The notes under the pieces: model-generated | The model's database searches: none | The model's input: only the letters and a program-made list of their open reading frames with translations | Told to the model about the DNA's origin: nothing | DNA from: Pardosa pseudoannulata | Lineage: Eukaryota > Arthropoda > Arachnida > Araneae > Lycosidae | Direction of reading: 5' to 3' | Length of the DNA: 64,000 nt | Assembly (NCBI GenBank): GCA_032207245.1 | Contig: CM063504.1 | Span: 16,534,035 to 16,598,034, forward strand | Program-made: the position numbers and the translations under genes | Part shown: piece by piece, positions 1 to 14,059 of the stretch | How the letters are laid out: each line of letters starts with the position of its first letter | Position numbering within the stretch: position 1 is the stretch's first letter

Positions 1-2030
1 TGTGAACCATCGTTCAAGGCCACCACAAGGAAGTGGTGAAGAATTGATCATAATGTGGAGACTACATTAGAACTCTTAGTTAAGAGACAGAAGGTAAATA
101 AACAAAGCAATAAAAAGGAGTGATGACAGATTAAGATACACAGCACGGTTAACCATTTGCACTCTTATGTTGAGCATAACTGGACATCAGTGTTTATCCC
201 AGGAACTCCTTTGTCGAGTCTCACTGGACGTTTTATCATATCCAAATAAATAGATGCTCAAATAGAAACGTACCTGAAGGAAGAAGACAAGCCATTTTGT
301 GTCTGTGTGTCAAACGGGCAATAATGTAAATAAAACTGACAATTGCATGTTTCTCTTCATTTATTTATTCAAACTGCCCTATTTTTTAGTTTAAGAATAT
401 ATCAAATAAAACACTTATAAGCGTTGAGAGCTGCTGCTAACAGAATTGAAATATAATTTGGAGCAAAGGGTAGATAAACAAAACTAGAGTAGACTATTAG
501 AAAATGCATTTACGTTCCGATATCTCTTAAAGCAACTGGTAATGTAGTCAGGTCATTGACAACTGACTAAATTACAGATGGAGTAATGCAAATATATAAC
601 TTAACAAAACGTTTTTAATGTTTGCTTAATGATTTCCTCGCGTGCCTAATGAATATAACACCTATCATAGAAAAATATACCTCTGAGCAGAGATTGCACT
701 CGTGTAGTGAATTTCTAATTTAAATTGGGCGCATCACGATCCATCATGATTTTAAAGCGCTGCGAGAAGAAACCGTTTGACGCATGATTGCATACGTCTT
801 CTACTGATTCAACCTCCTATCATTATACAATCCGATCGGGAAAAAAATTCCATGATTATACTTCGGTACCATAGGAAGAAAAACATCCCCTTGCTTACAT
901 TCAAAGGGCATTCAATTGCTCCTTTAATGCAACAACCGAACGCGATACGTCATTAAAAGGTCACATGACCAAAACCCCCCTTCCGAAACGATAACTGACA
1001 AAACAAATCTTTATTTATTTATAAATTTTTTCAACTCTCCTCTTTGATAATGACGGGTCTGCGCTTAGTATGTGCATAAAAAAAGACTGAATAAAGAAAG
1101 AAAAATGTGAAATACTTTCAAACCACGCCAAAGGGGTATTGCTGGCATTAATTTCTGATCGCTTTACAGATACATTTGATAAAGACAGATTGCTTTTTCA
1201 TACACATTGTAATAAACTCGCTACGAAAATTTTCAAGAATTTTCATAAATATATAACGAATGAGTATCGAATGATATTAATTTAACGACAATATGCAGTT
1301 AGTTGGCAATATTTTTTTCGCTTTCCTTCAGCGCGATTACATATAGGCGGGAATGTGTACGTATGACGACTTTTAATACTACCAGCGAAGCCTCGGGCTC
1401 GGACGGTAATTGTTATAATGATGCCAAGCGAATAAATTCTGGGATATTTTCTTAATAACATAGAGGTCCATTAGGTTTATGACGATTTTTTTTCCCGCTC
1501 GACTTCGGGCCAAATAGATACTCAATAATGAATGAAGAAGCAAGAACATAAATAATATGCCAAAATTTTCTTCAAGAAAACTATAATTATATAAACGCGA
1601 ACTTAAAAATGACCTTTTAAAGTTCTTCAATAAGTAAGAAACTAAGAAATAATAACAACAAAACAGTGTTGAAGGGGGAAAAAAAGGGAAAAGGGGTTTC
1701 AAATTTATGCATTATGTAGCTAGCAGTCAAGGGTCGGTAACACCTGTTGTCCTCGGGCAATGTTGTGCGGAAGGGAAAAACGGGCAATTTCGTCCTCCTT
1801 TTTTTATTTCTGGAAAATAATCCCTAATAAATTAGCGGTCCTCGTCAAGCAGCGGTTTTAAGAAGTAATACATTTATGGATCATTTTCTGAATCGGGAAT
1901 TTTTTGCCAAAAAATAAAATTTTTATGCAAATGGTTATTTAATAAGGTTTAAATATAAATTTAATCTTAATCTAGGAAATTTTATACGAACATTTTATTT
2001 AGTTTTCTTATAAAAGCTGAATCATTTTTA
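1..2030. other. AT-rich non-coding stretch
   Basis: I see no gene, TE end or tandem repeat here. The sequence is complex, not low-complexity, with a few mixed-composition patches near 720-960 and 1320-1420. The one longer frame (minus strand, 1379-1702) is rich in Phe, Leu and Tyr, matches no family I know, and is probably chance. Confidence 0.5.
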
Positions 2031-2034
2031 TTCA

Positions 2035-3135
2035 TTCATCTAAACTATGCTTAACACTCAATATCAAACTGAAAGGAAATGATGCATTGAATTGGTTAGA
2101 TTCTTCACACTTCCAGACTATAAAATTTGCTAATCAATTTAAAATATTCACAAAACATTTTACTTTTAACTAACTAATTCATGATTCTTAATTTTTAACT
2201 AATTCTACCATAAATTTTAAGTGGACACACCAATTTTAAACCTTCAAAAAATCGAATTATTTTATTTTTATATTTTTAAAGCTCCTAACATTTCTGAATT
2301 GTTAAAAATAAATCCCGTTGAAATATCCGATCTACAAACAAAAAGAAAATAATGCATTGAATTTGTGAGTTTCTTCCAGACTATAAAATTTGTTAATCAA
2401 TTTAAAATATTCACAAAGCATTTAGGGTATAACTTAAATTAACTTTAAAAATCATAAAAAAATATACCATAAGATTTAAATGGACACATCAATTTTAAAC
2501 CTTCAAAAAATCGATTTTTTTTATATTTTAAAAAACTCCTAAGATTTACGAATCTTTTAAATAAATCCCACTGAAATATCCCATCTGCAAACAGAAAGAA
2601 AATAATGCATTAAATTTGTGAGTTTCTCCGCGCTTCCAGACTACAAAATTTGTTAATCAATTTAAAATATGCACAAATCAGTTACAGTATAACTTAAAGT
2701 AACTTTAAAAACATACAAAATATACTATAAGATTTAAATGGACACATCGATTTTAAACTTTCAAAAAATCGATTTATTTTATTTTTATATTTTTAAAAAA
2801 CTCCTGACATTTCTGAATCGTTTAAAATAAATCTCATTGAAATATTCGATCTACAAACAGAAAGAAAATAATTTATTGAATTTGTAAGTTTCTTCGCATT
2901 TCCAGACTATAAAATTTGATAATCAATTCAAAATATTCACAAATCGTTTAAGGTATGACTTAAAGTAACTTTAAAAATCACACAAAAGGAGTGTACTATA
3001 AACTTAAAGTGAACACACCAATATTAAACCTTCAAAAAATTGATTTACTTTATTTTTATATTTAATATCTGGACATTTCTAATCGTTTAAAATAAATACC
3101 ATTTGAAATATCTGATCTAGATCCTGTAAAACTGA
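2035..3135. repeat. Tandem array, about 263-bp unit, 4 copies plus partial
   Basis: The motif TTCCAGACTATAAAATTTG recurs near 2111, 2374, 2633 and 2900 (spacings about 263, 259 and 267). Each unit also carries a recognisable 'GGACACACCAATTTTAAACC' block and a 'TGAAATATCCGATCTACAAAC' type block. The units differ by substitutions and small indels, so the array is not recent. A single diverged unit of the same family occurs near 58195-58325, next to the distant duplicate of the 3-4.4 kb segment. The expansion to four units therefore appears specific to this locus. Confidence 0.8.
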
Positions 3136-4415
3136 ATAATTTTAACATTTAATGTCATATCTTTTAAAGGATACTATAAAAAAGCTTTAAATGTACTTTA
3201 CTGAAATGCTGAATGAATGCTGTTGCTCTCAAACCAGATATGGTTCAACGTGAGACGAATAAGAGATGGTAAATTTTGGGGAAAGAGAAAGCTGTTACCA
3301 GTTTTCCGAGAAAGACTGCTGTGGTCCTTTTAGAGGTCTGACTGGACATGACTTTTTGCAAGACCCTCTCTACAGAGTTGGGGTGGTTTATTCACCAGAC
3401 CGTGTTTTTGGTTTGGTTAGGTTTTGGAGCGCTATGGTCTATTTTTTGCAACACGAGGGCTAATAAGATCGGGACCTACTGCTTAAAGTCGATTCCGAAC
3501 GGCTACAAAAATCCATGCCATAGTGGGATTCGAACCCACGAATTCCGGTTCCGAAGGCCAGCACCCTAACCATTCGGACATCGTTCAGCAGACCGTGTTG
3601 TTGAACGTTTAATCAATGACATTTGAACATTTAAATAATTATGTTCTACTTTCACAGTATGAAAACACTATTAAAAAAGCATTGGAAAGCCTGTGAACTT
3701 ATGTTCGGCTATAAATAAAAAAAATATTGCGAAGATTAACTTCAAATTTTCTTAGTAAATACATTATAGACGATGAAAGTGTAACTACATTTTTCATTCC
3801 TGTTCATTTCATTTAGTATTTATATTTGGAATGGAATTTTTATAAAATATTTTAGCTATTTTGAAAATTCAATCTCCTGGTGTAAAATTTCTGATACTTT
3901 TTAAAAATTTAAATAGGAGGATAACCATCCCTAACAATTATTTTGCACATAAATAAGTAAAAACTTTTAATGGAACTCATTTTGTGTTGTTCCAAGTCTG
4001 TACATAGCGTGTCAAAAATTTTTCATTTTTTAAACAAGCTCTTGCTTTTTATTTTATGCAAAAGTTCTTATTTTTTAGAAACAAAGTAAATTCATTAAAA
4101 CTAATAAAATAAATTAGAGAACAAATGCTGAAAATCTCATTTCGATAATAATTAAAAAGATATGATAAGGCGAAAAATAATAAAAGTCTCCCATTTAGAC
4201 AATGAAATTACACACAGCTTTGCTGATGCATTTATGACATTTGTGTATGCATGAAAATTATTGATGCATGGAAAAGACTTATGCATGCATCTATGTATGC
4301 ATGTACTTTGCATGTGTGTGGTATATAAATAACTGTTTTTAATTTAATATTCAATGTACTTCGGATTAAAACTTTGGACCCTCCCCGAATAAAATTTCTG
4401 GCTACGTAACTGCTC
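2990..4415 (+). repeat. Segmental duplicate of the 58.2-61.7 kb region (copy 1)
   Basis: From the end of the 263-bp array to about 4415, this sequence aligns collinearly by eye with 58195-58940 and then 61445-61660. Landmarks in both copies are the 'ATTTTTTAGAAACAAAGT' block (about 4072 and 58800), the 'AAATTCAATYTCYTGGTGTAA' block (about 3866 and 58584) and 'GATTAAAACTTTRRACCCTCCCC' (about 4363 and 61612). This copy has an extra roughly 490 bp at 3200-3690 that includes a SINE. The other copy has about 2.5 kb of extra DNA. It could be a large old TE rather than a segmental duplication. Confidence 0.7.
3407..3588 (-). mobile_element. tRNA-derived SINE, full length
   Basis: The tRNA-like head is at the right end: on the minus strand an A box near 3570 and a B box GGTTCGAATCC. 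It is followed by the family body and a short AAACC-type tail at the left. An exact 11-bp target-site duplication, CAGACCGTGTT, flanks it at 3396-3406 and 3589-3599, which fixes both ends. The A box has one change from the family consensus (GTCCGAATGG). Confidence 0.93.
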
Positions 4416-4439
4416 TCTATAATTAATATGCATTTTAAT

Positions 4440-4451
4440 AAACTTCAGTAC

Positions 4452-4528
<77 letters not shown>

Positions 4529-4619
4529 CACATACATAAATATATATACATGCATATATACCTGCACATATATGCATACATACAGATATACACTCATAGA
4601 AACATATATATATACACAT

Positions 4620-4668
<49 letters not shown>

Positions 4669-4843
4669 AATATATATAAATACATACATATATATATATA
4701 TATATTATACATATGTATATATATATATATATACATATGTATAATATATATATACACATATGTATATATATATTATACATATATGTATATATATATATAT
4801 ATACATATATATGTATATATATATTATACATGTACATATATAT

Positions 4844-4905
<62 letters not shown>

Positions 4906-4935
4906 CATATGTGCATATATATATATATATCATAC

Positions 4936-5023
<88 letters not shown>

Positions 5024-5080
5024 CCTACGTATATATATATATATATATATATATTATACATATGTATGTATGTATGTATG

Positions 5081-5158
<78 letters not shown>
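4440..5158. repeat. Compound TA / TACA / GA microsatellite
   Basis: About 700 bp of nearly pure TA dinucleotides broken by ATACAT, TATGTG and TGTA variants, ending in a GA run at 5131-5157. Both strands are open in several frames, giving Ile-Tyr-rich translations with no biological meaning. Confidence 0.97.
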
Positions 5159-6214
5159 AAGTTAATTGTCTATGGTCATGCACTCTTTAATCACTTACCA
5201 ATCATTTCACAAAACAAAAGGCGTATCAACTAACACAGCTTTTTGGGGTTAAAAATAAATCAATCATTCATAACGATACGAAATCATTCTGAGGCATCAA
5301 ATAGGGGAGTAGGAACCACTTTCTCTTTTCCTCTAACACACATTCCTCAATTTGAAAACTGTCACCGGAATACCAAGGTCAACATTGGAAGTGATAAAAA
5401 AAATCAACTAGTTCAAGGACCGAAACAACATGATGACTCAAACATCGATTAAGAGCTTGGGAATTTTAATGTTTTGAGGCTCTAATAACATTTTTTGTAT
5501 TTGGTGATTACCTATTCCAAAAGAGAAAAAAAAACATTTTTTCATCTAAGAGAACTTTCATTAAATGCCCGAACACGAAAGATCGTTCTGGAGCTCTGTT
5601 TGTAGTTATAAGATTTTGACCTTTATTATGACCCAAGAATTGAAATGTGTGTATATGTGTGTATGTGTATGTATATGAATATGTATATATGTTAGGTGAA
5701 ATTAATCCGATGACTACAATTGAATTTTAGCACCTATTAATTTTAACTGCCCAGGATTACTGAGCATTAAGAAACCTAATTAAGAAGTCTAAGGATGCAG
5801 TAGGGGTTCTATAGAAGAAAACGGAGAGTCCGTAGTTGAACTTAACACTAAGTAAAAGATACGAAGAGTAGAGAAGTGAATGATACATGAACACTTTTTC
5901 CTATTACAAAGTTGGCACTACAGCGGGACATGAGATGAATTCTTTTCCCAAGACAGAGTAGCTTCGTCAGCGTTATTGTAGCAATTTAGTCATTGTTAAG
6001 AGTGGACCATTTTATAGAGACAGATGGAAAATGTGGCGAGTGGACAGAAAATTAGCATTTATTTCAGAGTTAGCTTTGCGAGACGGGTGGAAAGAATTTT
6101 AAGTCAGCATAAACTCCTTTAAATAAGATACTGGACACCTGGAAAATAGATATGAAAGAAGGGGGGAAAAAGAGAACTTTAGAGGAATTTTCTAAATATG
6201 ATAATTTTGATATA
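5159..6214. other. Non-coding, no recognised feature
   Basis: A mixed-composition stretch. The part from about 5690 to 6110 is less AT-rich and more complex than its surroundings and could be an old TE fragment, but I recognise no domain or terminus. A TG/TA-rich patch lies at 5645-5690. Confidence 0.4.
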
Positions 6215-6418
6215 TTACATATACAAACATATATATACATACATATATACATATATGTATATATAAATACATATATATATATATATATACATATATATAT
6301 GTATATATATACACAAACATATATAAATATATACATATATATACATATATATCCACACACATATACATGCATACACATACATACATCTATATATAATAAT
6401 TTACAATATATATAGTGT
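6215..6418. repeat. TATATACA microsatellite
   Basis: About 200 bp of TATACATA-type repeats, directly upstream of the solo LTR. The overlapping open frames on both strands are Ile/Tyr/Cys artefacts. Confidence 0.95.
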
Positions 6419-6441
6419 TTTTTCTAAAATTTTATTTATAT

Positions 6442-7384
6442 TGTAACGTATCCGGTCCCTGTTTCAGGTGACACAAAGAAGAATCAGGTGTATCTTGAAT
6501 AATGAATTTATTTACACTTCTGCTATATACATCATTTCACAACTATAAAAACAATTTCTAAGGTAAGTGATTAGTACACATAGGCCTGATTAGAGACGGG
6601 TACCTAAACTAAATTCAGTCTCTACCGAAATATGGGTGATTAGACGGAAGAACAATTCGTAGCTCTCTCGAAAGTTCTCTGAAGTATAGGTAGGAGATCT
6701 GAGCACAGTTAGTTCTGAAGAACTGCAAACAATCCTGAAGAGGATTATATTAGAAAAGTAAAGAAAGCACAGGGTATCGATTCAATCTCAGCAAGAGATA
6801 TATCCCAAGACGGGATTCCGCTAAATAAAATTCTCCGATGGAGAGACTGGTCGAGGCGACTTCCAAGTTAGCCGATGCGGGATTCTCCTTAAAGAAAAGA
6901 TCCCAAGGTGGGGTTATAGCAAAAAACTCTCCGATTGAGAGACTGGTCAAGGCGACCTCTGAATTAGCTAACTCTCTCTCTCTCTCTAAAAAAAAAAATC
7001 TTCTCTCGTCTCTTTCTAGGGGAGGAGTCTCTATGAGAGGGGCCTCACCCACAATTTCATTATTGGGTCACTTAGCGATGACCTCACCTTCGACCAACTG
7101 GATTGGTCGGGGTTAAACAATCATCGGCGGCAAAGCCAGGGGTCCCTGGAATTCTTAGCGGCTACATCTGAGTAGCGGCAAATCCTTTGTCTTGTCGTTC
7201 CGATGGTCATATTTCTGGCTGTCAGTGAAGGTGCCGGGTTGTCTGGCATATTGTTCCTATACTATAGGGAACAGCAATGTAGACATCGTGGTGCCTTGGA
7301 AAACAATCATTTTCTATCCACACAAGTCCACCTTTCAAAGCAAAGTTCTTTGATGACGATACACCGCTAAATCACGCTGTTACA
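6442..7384 (-). mobile_element. Solo LTR of an LTR retrotransposon, about 943 bp
   Basis: Read on the minus strand, the unit starts TGTAACAGCGTG and ends GGATACGTTACA. It therefore has the TG...CA ends of an LTR inside a 6-bp inverted repeat TGTAAC/GTTACA. ATAT flanks both sides, compatible with a 4-5 bp target duplication, but the flanks are TA-rich so this is weak. A minus-strand AATAAA sits at 6507-6512, close to the 3' end as expected. The interior is more GC-rich than the surroundings, with a CT run at 6967-6986 and a short dyad near 7253-7272. No coding region or second LTR adjoins it, so it is probably a recombination remnant. The family is probably Gypsy-like; that is inference. Confidence 0.7.
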
Positions 7385-7720
7385 ATATATATCTTAAAAA
7401 TGCAAGTATTCTTTGCATATCTAATAGAAAATTTCTCTTAAATATTACAATTATTAATATATTCAACCAAGATAATACATAATATTTAGAAAAAAATCAA
7501 CCAATCTGTACACCTTTAAGTAATGATAAAATAAACTTTTAACAATGCATAAAAAAAATTCCTCTCGGTTATTTTTTATTATTTTCACATCTAAATCATG
7601 CAGTGTGTATTAACAAAAATTATGTTGTTGTAGTCATTAATGCCACTTGAATGTATCAAGCTCTAGAGTTGGAGGCTATTCGATTTAAAGTGACGCTTTA
7701 CACCTTTCGTTCTGAAGGAC
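7385..7720. other. AT-rich non-coding
   Basis: Nothing recognisable. Short inter-element sequence after the LTR. Confidence 0.4.
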
Positions 7721-7724
7721 ACTA

Positions 7725-7930
7725 CTCGAAGGGAAGATCGACTTCTAGCTCATAGTGGGTCCTCGTAATTGGAAAGCAAAAACCAAGCAGGATACTCACA
7801 TGCTTCCCCTGCCACCTCTAGAGGTATAATTTATACTTCAGGACACTTAAGGACCTATTTTTAGTTTCCCAGCCACCATTAGTGAACTCGGTGTTCTTTG
7901 GCATGACCCTCGAACACAAAAAACTGTGGT
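7725..7930. repeat. Unclassified interspersed repeat, copy 1
   Basis: Shares 'CCTCGTAATTGGAAAGCAA' and 'AACCAAGCAGGA' with 12725-12760, and the following 'ggac...gacctattt...ccattaatga' block with 12810-12880 and 38790-38855. It is more GC-rich than its flanks. No coding domain is visible. Confidence 0.5.
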
Positions 7931-8732
7931 TATGAGCTCAAAATCTTTGCCAACTTAAGCACCGTGGATGTACTATAAACTATGAAACTATAGGGTGCTA
8001 CAATGGTTGATTTTAAAACACTTGACTGTTTTTGTTTTACCAATTTATCAGTTATAATTAAAACATCATGTAATATAATCCCCATCATGACACGGTTGGC
8101 CCTAATAGTTTTTGCCGCAGTTGAAAAACTGATAAAGTTCCTCAAAAACTATGTTAATTAGAAAACTAGTATATGATTGAATTTAGATAATAATACAATT
8201 ACAGATTTACAAAAAATAATATTGCTGCTCTTGAATTTTGTTGCTTTAGACATCCGCCTACTACTATAACTCATCTTCAAGCAATTATACAAGGCCGTAT
8301 GATCCATTAGTTTGTGTCACTGCAAAGTAGTAAAGCATAACAAAAAAACCTTTTCAGAAAAAGACAGGAATTCACCAGGGAGCGTAATTTTTCCAAACTA
8401 AAAATCAAGAATTCTTTCAGAAAAATAACATCTCAATAAAGATTATCAGACCATGCTATATTAGGAACTGAGTTTGGACTCAGCTACAGTTTAGATGTTT
8501 CTGAATTAGAGAAAAAAATTTTAAATTATATTCCTATTTTTTATTTATTACTTTTTAATGAAGTATTTTACATGAAATGGTATTTGTGTCAGATATTGAT
8601 TGAGGAACATAATTACATTTTGTACGCTCACTAAAATATGTAAAAATGACCGTATACCTATTTTTGTAGAATCTTTAGATAATATTATTAAAGGATGTAA
8701 TATTCTACTAGGGTTAAGGCCGACCCAGGTAT

Positions 8733-8735
<3 letters not shown>
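7931..8735. other. AT-rich non-coding
   Basis: No feature seen. A short minus-strand frame at 7930-8145 resembles nothing I know. Confidence 0.4.

Positions 8736-8737
<2 letters not shown>

Positions 8738-8801
<64 letters not shown>
8738..8801. repeat. TA dinucleotide run
   Basis: About 60 bp of uninterrupted TA, preceded by TGTG and followed by a G-run. Confidence 0.97.
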
Positions 8802-10520
<1,719 letters not shown>

Positions 10521-10524
10521 TTAA

Positions 10525-10686
10525 GTTTGGTTTGGAGAACTACGTTCTACTTTTCTGCTACATGTTGGATAATGAGATCTGGACATACTGCTTAAAGCCG
10601 ATTTCGAACGGCTACGAATATTCATGGCAAAAAAGGGATTCGAACCATGAAATCCGGTAGCCAAACGCATTCGGCATCGATTGGCT
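10525..10686 (-). mobile_element. tRNA-derived SINE, diverged
   Basis: Carries the family landmarks: GTTTGG tail units, 'GCTTAAAGCCGATTTCGAACG', and a B-box remnant in 'GGGATTCGAACC'. The tRNA head is shortened and rearranged, with the D-arm/anticodon part lost, so this copy should be transcriptionally dead. No clear target duplication. Confidence 0.85.
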
Positions 10687-10689
10687 TAA

Positions 10690-12230
10690 GATTCTAAAGA
10701 AAATGTTAAAAATAAATGCACAACATAATTTAAATAATATCTCATGAAACAGAGTAAACAACACAAGTTTCAAAAATTAGATAAAACTAAAATTAATTTA
10801 ATGATACGCAAACAACATTTTAGGGTTTAAAATAGTTTTGTGTAAGTTATGTATCTGCTTGGCTGACTGTGGCCTTAAAAATAACAGTTCACTAAAAAAA
10901 GAATAACTGGCACTTTATAACAGCTTTATTTTAACAATATGTGTATACTCTAAATTTTACTTGAGAAAGAAACTCGCTATAGATTACCAAAGATGACATA
11001 TAGGAATATACAATGTAAGTGTAAATCAGGTAAATCCTGAGAATTATCTGGTAGATTTTCAGAATAAATAAACGTTTCTCCTTAAGTGAATAAAATATTT
11101 TATTTATTTAACGGTGTCTTAATTCTAATATTTTTTTATATTATTGTAAGATATACTTTTTATCTCTTTACTATGGCTCACCTTACTACCTTCAAAAGAA
11201 ATACATAAAAATCTTTTAAAATCAGCGAATAAACAATAGAGATTTAGCGATATTTAAAAAAAATGTAAGATCGAAATCTAATAGTTAAGTTTTTGAACGT
11301 ATTCGTAATACATAGTAGCTTATATATATATTTTTTTAATTTGCTATCTCAACATATTAGATTAGAATTAGCCAGTGATTAACCCTAATTAACTGCTAGG
11401 CATTAACTACCTATTAGTTCTAATAGACTAATTTGAGATAAGGCTTCCGACTAGTTTTTCCACAGTAAAAACCAGAATACTGATTGCGTTGCTTGACAGA
11501 CTTATCCTGAGTATTACTAACCAGTAATTTAGAATAAAAAGCTAGTTTTCAGGCGACTGGGCAACGACCGTATGATCTTAATGGCTCTTTCAGTACTTGA
11601 ATCGAATATTTGGCAGCTCGCAAGGTATCATTATCATTGCGGGTTTATACTTTGATTTAATGCGTAACGTATTTCATATATCATAAACCCTGAAGCAACG
11701 TTACTGTGGTATATATCACAGTAAGCGTATACTAACATGGTGCTAAAAAATAATGGTTTATCACTTCATAGTGAAAAAATGGTGATCACCAAGAAGGAAG
11801 TAAGAGTTGGAAGAAGTATATGATACGATATAAAGAGAGCAAAAGGTTCATTTCTTCTATGTTTTGATAATGAAAATTAATATAGATGGCAAATTGAAAG
11901 TTAAACCTATAAAAAATGACAATATAAAACTTACGAAAATCCAACTTAAATTTTCTTTTTAAATATTTATGACAGTTAGTTGCATTATTTTTCCCCGATG
12001 CAGCTAGCAATGCACAAAAAATATCTTTATGCGAAACATACATAACGTCATAACGTCAAGCGGTTGCGATGTTTCTACTTCCGATAATCCGTCACACCAT
12101 AGTGATTTTGGATATGTCTTCTCATGGGTCCGTACAATGAAGAATGTAGGGAGACGAAATGACCAGAGCCATAGATGATTAAAACTTAACCAGGTGGATT
12201 TATTAAAACAGAAGGAAACATTTAAAGAAA
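10690..12230. other. AT-rich non-coding with one 24-bp near-palindrome
   Basis: No gene seen. At 11701-11724 the arms TTACTGTG and CACAGTAA flank an 8-nt GTATATAT centre. The minus-strand frames at 11786-12261 match nothing I recognise. Confidence 0.4.
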
Positions 12231-12690
12231 ATTTAAAGTGTATGTAGATGCAACCTATCATTCAGAGAGGAGATCACTCTAGATCAATCTGCTCTCTTAG
12301 AAGTTCAGCCGGGAGGTTCCCCCCGCTTCTTCTTTCCCAAACAGGAAACCCCGGTTTTAGGGGAGGTTGATACCCCCCCCAATTTGACCTTTGGGGTAGT
12401 CAGAACTCCCTTTAGCGCCTGGCTGACTCGGTCACACAAAGCACCATTCCTTTTCTCTGTCGGGGTGTTGATAAACGGCACGCTTGATACCTCCAATCGT
12501 CCGTGCATCAAGAAGATCATTAATGGTACAATACTGCCGTTTTTCAATTGTTAAAAGGAACAAAACCCAACGACTTATTTCAAAACGTTCATTTACAGGT
12601 TCGTTTGACCACCGACAGAGACGGGCGCGACTCTTACAATAACTACGAAGCTGTTACTCCTTTAACATCATCCGAGATGCGTAGCTGATA
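12231..12690. other. GC-richer patch, probable old TE fragment
   Basis: A sharp rise in GC with runs of C and G (12318-12382). The 80-residue minus-strand frame (12305-12547) shows no domain. Base composition unlike the neighbours suggests an old LTR or internal fragment of a retroelement, but no terminus or motif proves it. Confidence 0.35.
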
Positions 12691-12714
12691 GCATGCTATG
12701 GACAGGAGTAATAT

Positions 12715-12890
12715 TGTCCCCGCTGGATCCTCGTAATCTAGAAGCAAGAACCAAGCAGAAGACCTCCAGGCTTGACCTTTAACCTCGTTTTGGTTTTACC
12801 CGTCGTTTGGGAATTTGGAGGACTCTGCGACCGAGGACTTATTTTATGAGTTCAAACCGCCATTAATGATTACGGCACAAGTTCCACTAT
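12715..12890. repeat. Unclassified interspersed repeat, copy 2
   Basis: Shares blocks with 7735-7890 ('CCTCGTAATCTAGAAGCAA', 'AACCAAGCAGA') and with 38785-38860 ('GACTCTGCGACC' region and 'CCATTAATGATTA'). This is the most complete of the three copies seen. Confidence 0.55.
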
Positions 12891-13152
12891 TGTAGTCTGC
12901 AATATTAATGTGTAGTTCATAAAGCGTAGTTTGAAAAGTTGTTTGAGTCGCATAAATATTTTTATACCACCTTGCTGGTGACAAGATTATGCTCCCAACA
13001 AGCTGTTTTTTAGCTGACATTGACTTGAAAATAGCAAATGTGAACTGTTAAACTAATAGACTAATATATTATTAAGATTTTCACAAAACCTACAATTTAA
13101 ATTTCACTATTTGCTACTTCAGTTAGTAATCGGCTCACTTTGCTTCACCTTT
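12891..13152. other. AT-rich non-coding
   Basis: Nothing recognisable. Confidence 0.4.
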
Positions 13153-13325
13153 AGTTTGGTTTGGAGTGCTACGGTCTACTTTTTGCAACACGAGTTCTAA
13201 TGAGACCGGGAACTACAGCTTAAAGCCGATTCCAAACGGCTACGAACATTCATGCCACTGTGGGATTCGAACCCACGAACTCCGATTCCAAAATTCAGCA
13301 CCCTAACCAATCGGCCATCGTTCGG
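13153..13325 (-). mobile_element. tRNA-derived SINE, near full length
   Basis: Full set of family landmarks: GTTTGGTTTGG tail, body, B box GGTTCGAATCC and A box TGGCCGATTGG (minus strand). The anticodon-arm segment is altered (CCAAAATTC in place of CCGAAGGCC). The left end 'TTAGTTTGG' resembles the copy at 53475. Confidence 0.9.
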
Positions 13326-13329
13326 CTTG

Positions 13330-13974
13330 ATTCAAGTTAAATAACTGGAATGGCGTGTTTTACCGAAATGATTCGGTTACTACAAAATTCTTGTATCAAT
13401 TATGTTTAATAACGTCAGACTAATGTGTATAATTTTAATGTAATCAATTTTAGTCATATAAAATACGTAAAAATAAATGAAAACTAGAATTCCTAATCCA
13501 ATATTTTTATGCATCACATACTGCTGAACTCTTTATTACCACAATCGTGTTTGTTACAGAAAGGGACTTTAGCAAAGGTCAACTAGGTAAAGGAAATTTT
13601 AACTGCTAAATCGATACATAAAATTATACAGAATTAAATAATTTTTTAAATACGTCGTTTAGTTTGCCGTCGTTGTTCGCAATTTCTTTTACTACTCCGC
13701 TAATATTGCTTCGGACTGAATCGAAGATACAGCTTGAATGGATATATAATTTACTGTTACTCCACAACAATGAATTATATAGTTACTAGACGACCCGACA
13801 GACATTATGCTGTTTTAACGCTGTAAATCCAAAAATTGTAAAACGTTTTTAATTAAATTATAAATTGGACGGTTTTGATGGAAAAGCAAGGAAAAAAATT
13901 ATTTTAAAAATAATTGACGCCACCAAGCACAAATGTAATAAGATTAAATTTAAAAAATTAAAATCCCCCCCCCT
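13330..13974. other. AT-rich non-coding
   Basis: No gene, repeat array or TE end recognised. A C-run lies at 13965-13974. Confidence 0.4.
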
Positions 13975-14046
13975 TCGCCTGCACAGGGATTCGATCCTGG
14001 GACTTTTCGCACTGAAACCCTTTGCGCCGACAACTGCGCCACAAAT
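13975..14046 (-). mobile_element. Second tRNA-like SINE head or tRNA pseudogene
   Basis: The minus strand has an A-box-like TGGCGCAGTTG and a B-box-like GGATCGAATCC about 37 nt apart, the normal tRNA spacing. The T stem is imperfect: two of its five pairs are broken. The acceptor stem is not convincing, so it is not a working tRNA gene. Its sequence differs from the abundant SINE family. The adjacent C-run and AT-rich sequence on the left could be the body of a minus-strand SINE. Confidence 0.6.
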
Positions 14047-14059
14047 AAGTCGCCAGTGA

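Noticed and set aside
3348..3569. Frames ending in the recurrent peptide 'GIRTHELRFRRPAP' (also at 22.1, 33.9, 47.5 and 51.7 kb)
   Set aside because: This is the SINE read in its antisense frame; it recurs because the SINE recurs and is not a protein family.
4428..5233. Several overlapping 80-157 residue open frames on both strands
   Set aside because: They are translations of TA/TACA/GA microsatellites (Ile-Tyr-Thr-His repeats) and carry no coding signal.
5690..6110. Possible primer-binding site or LTR junction ('GTTGGCACTACAGCGGGAC')
   Set aside because: No LTR ends, no tRNA 3'-end match I can confirm and no coding region nearby.
11701..11724. 24-bp near-palindrome as an operator or element terminus
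   Set aside because: Isolated, with no partner or target duplication; it could be chance in AT-rich sequence.
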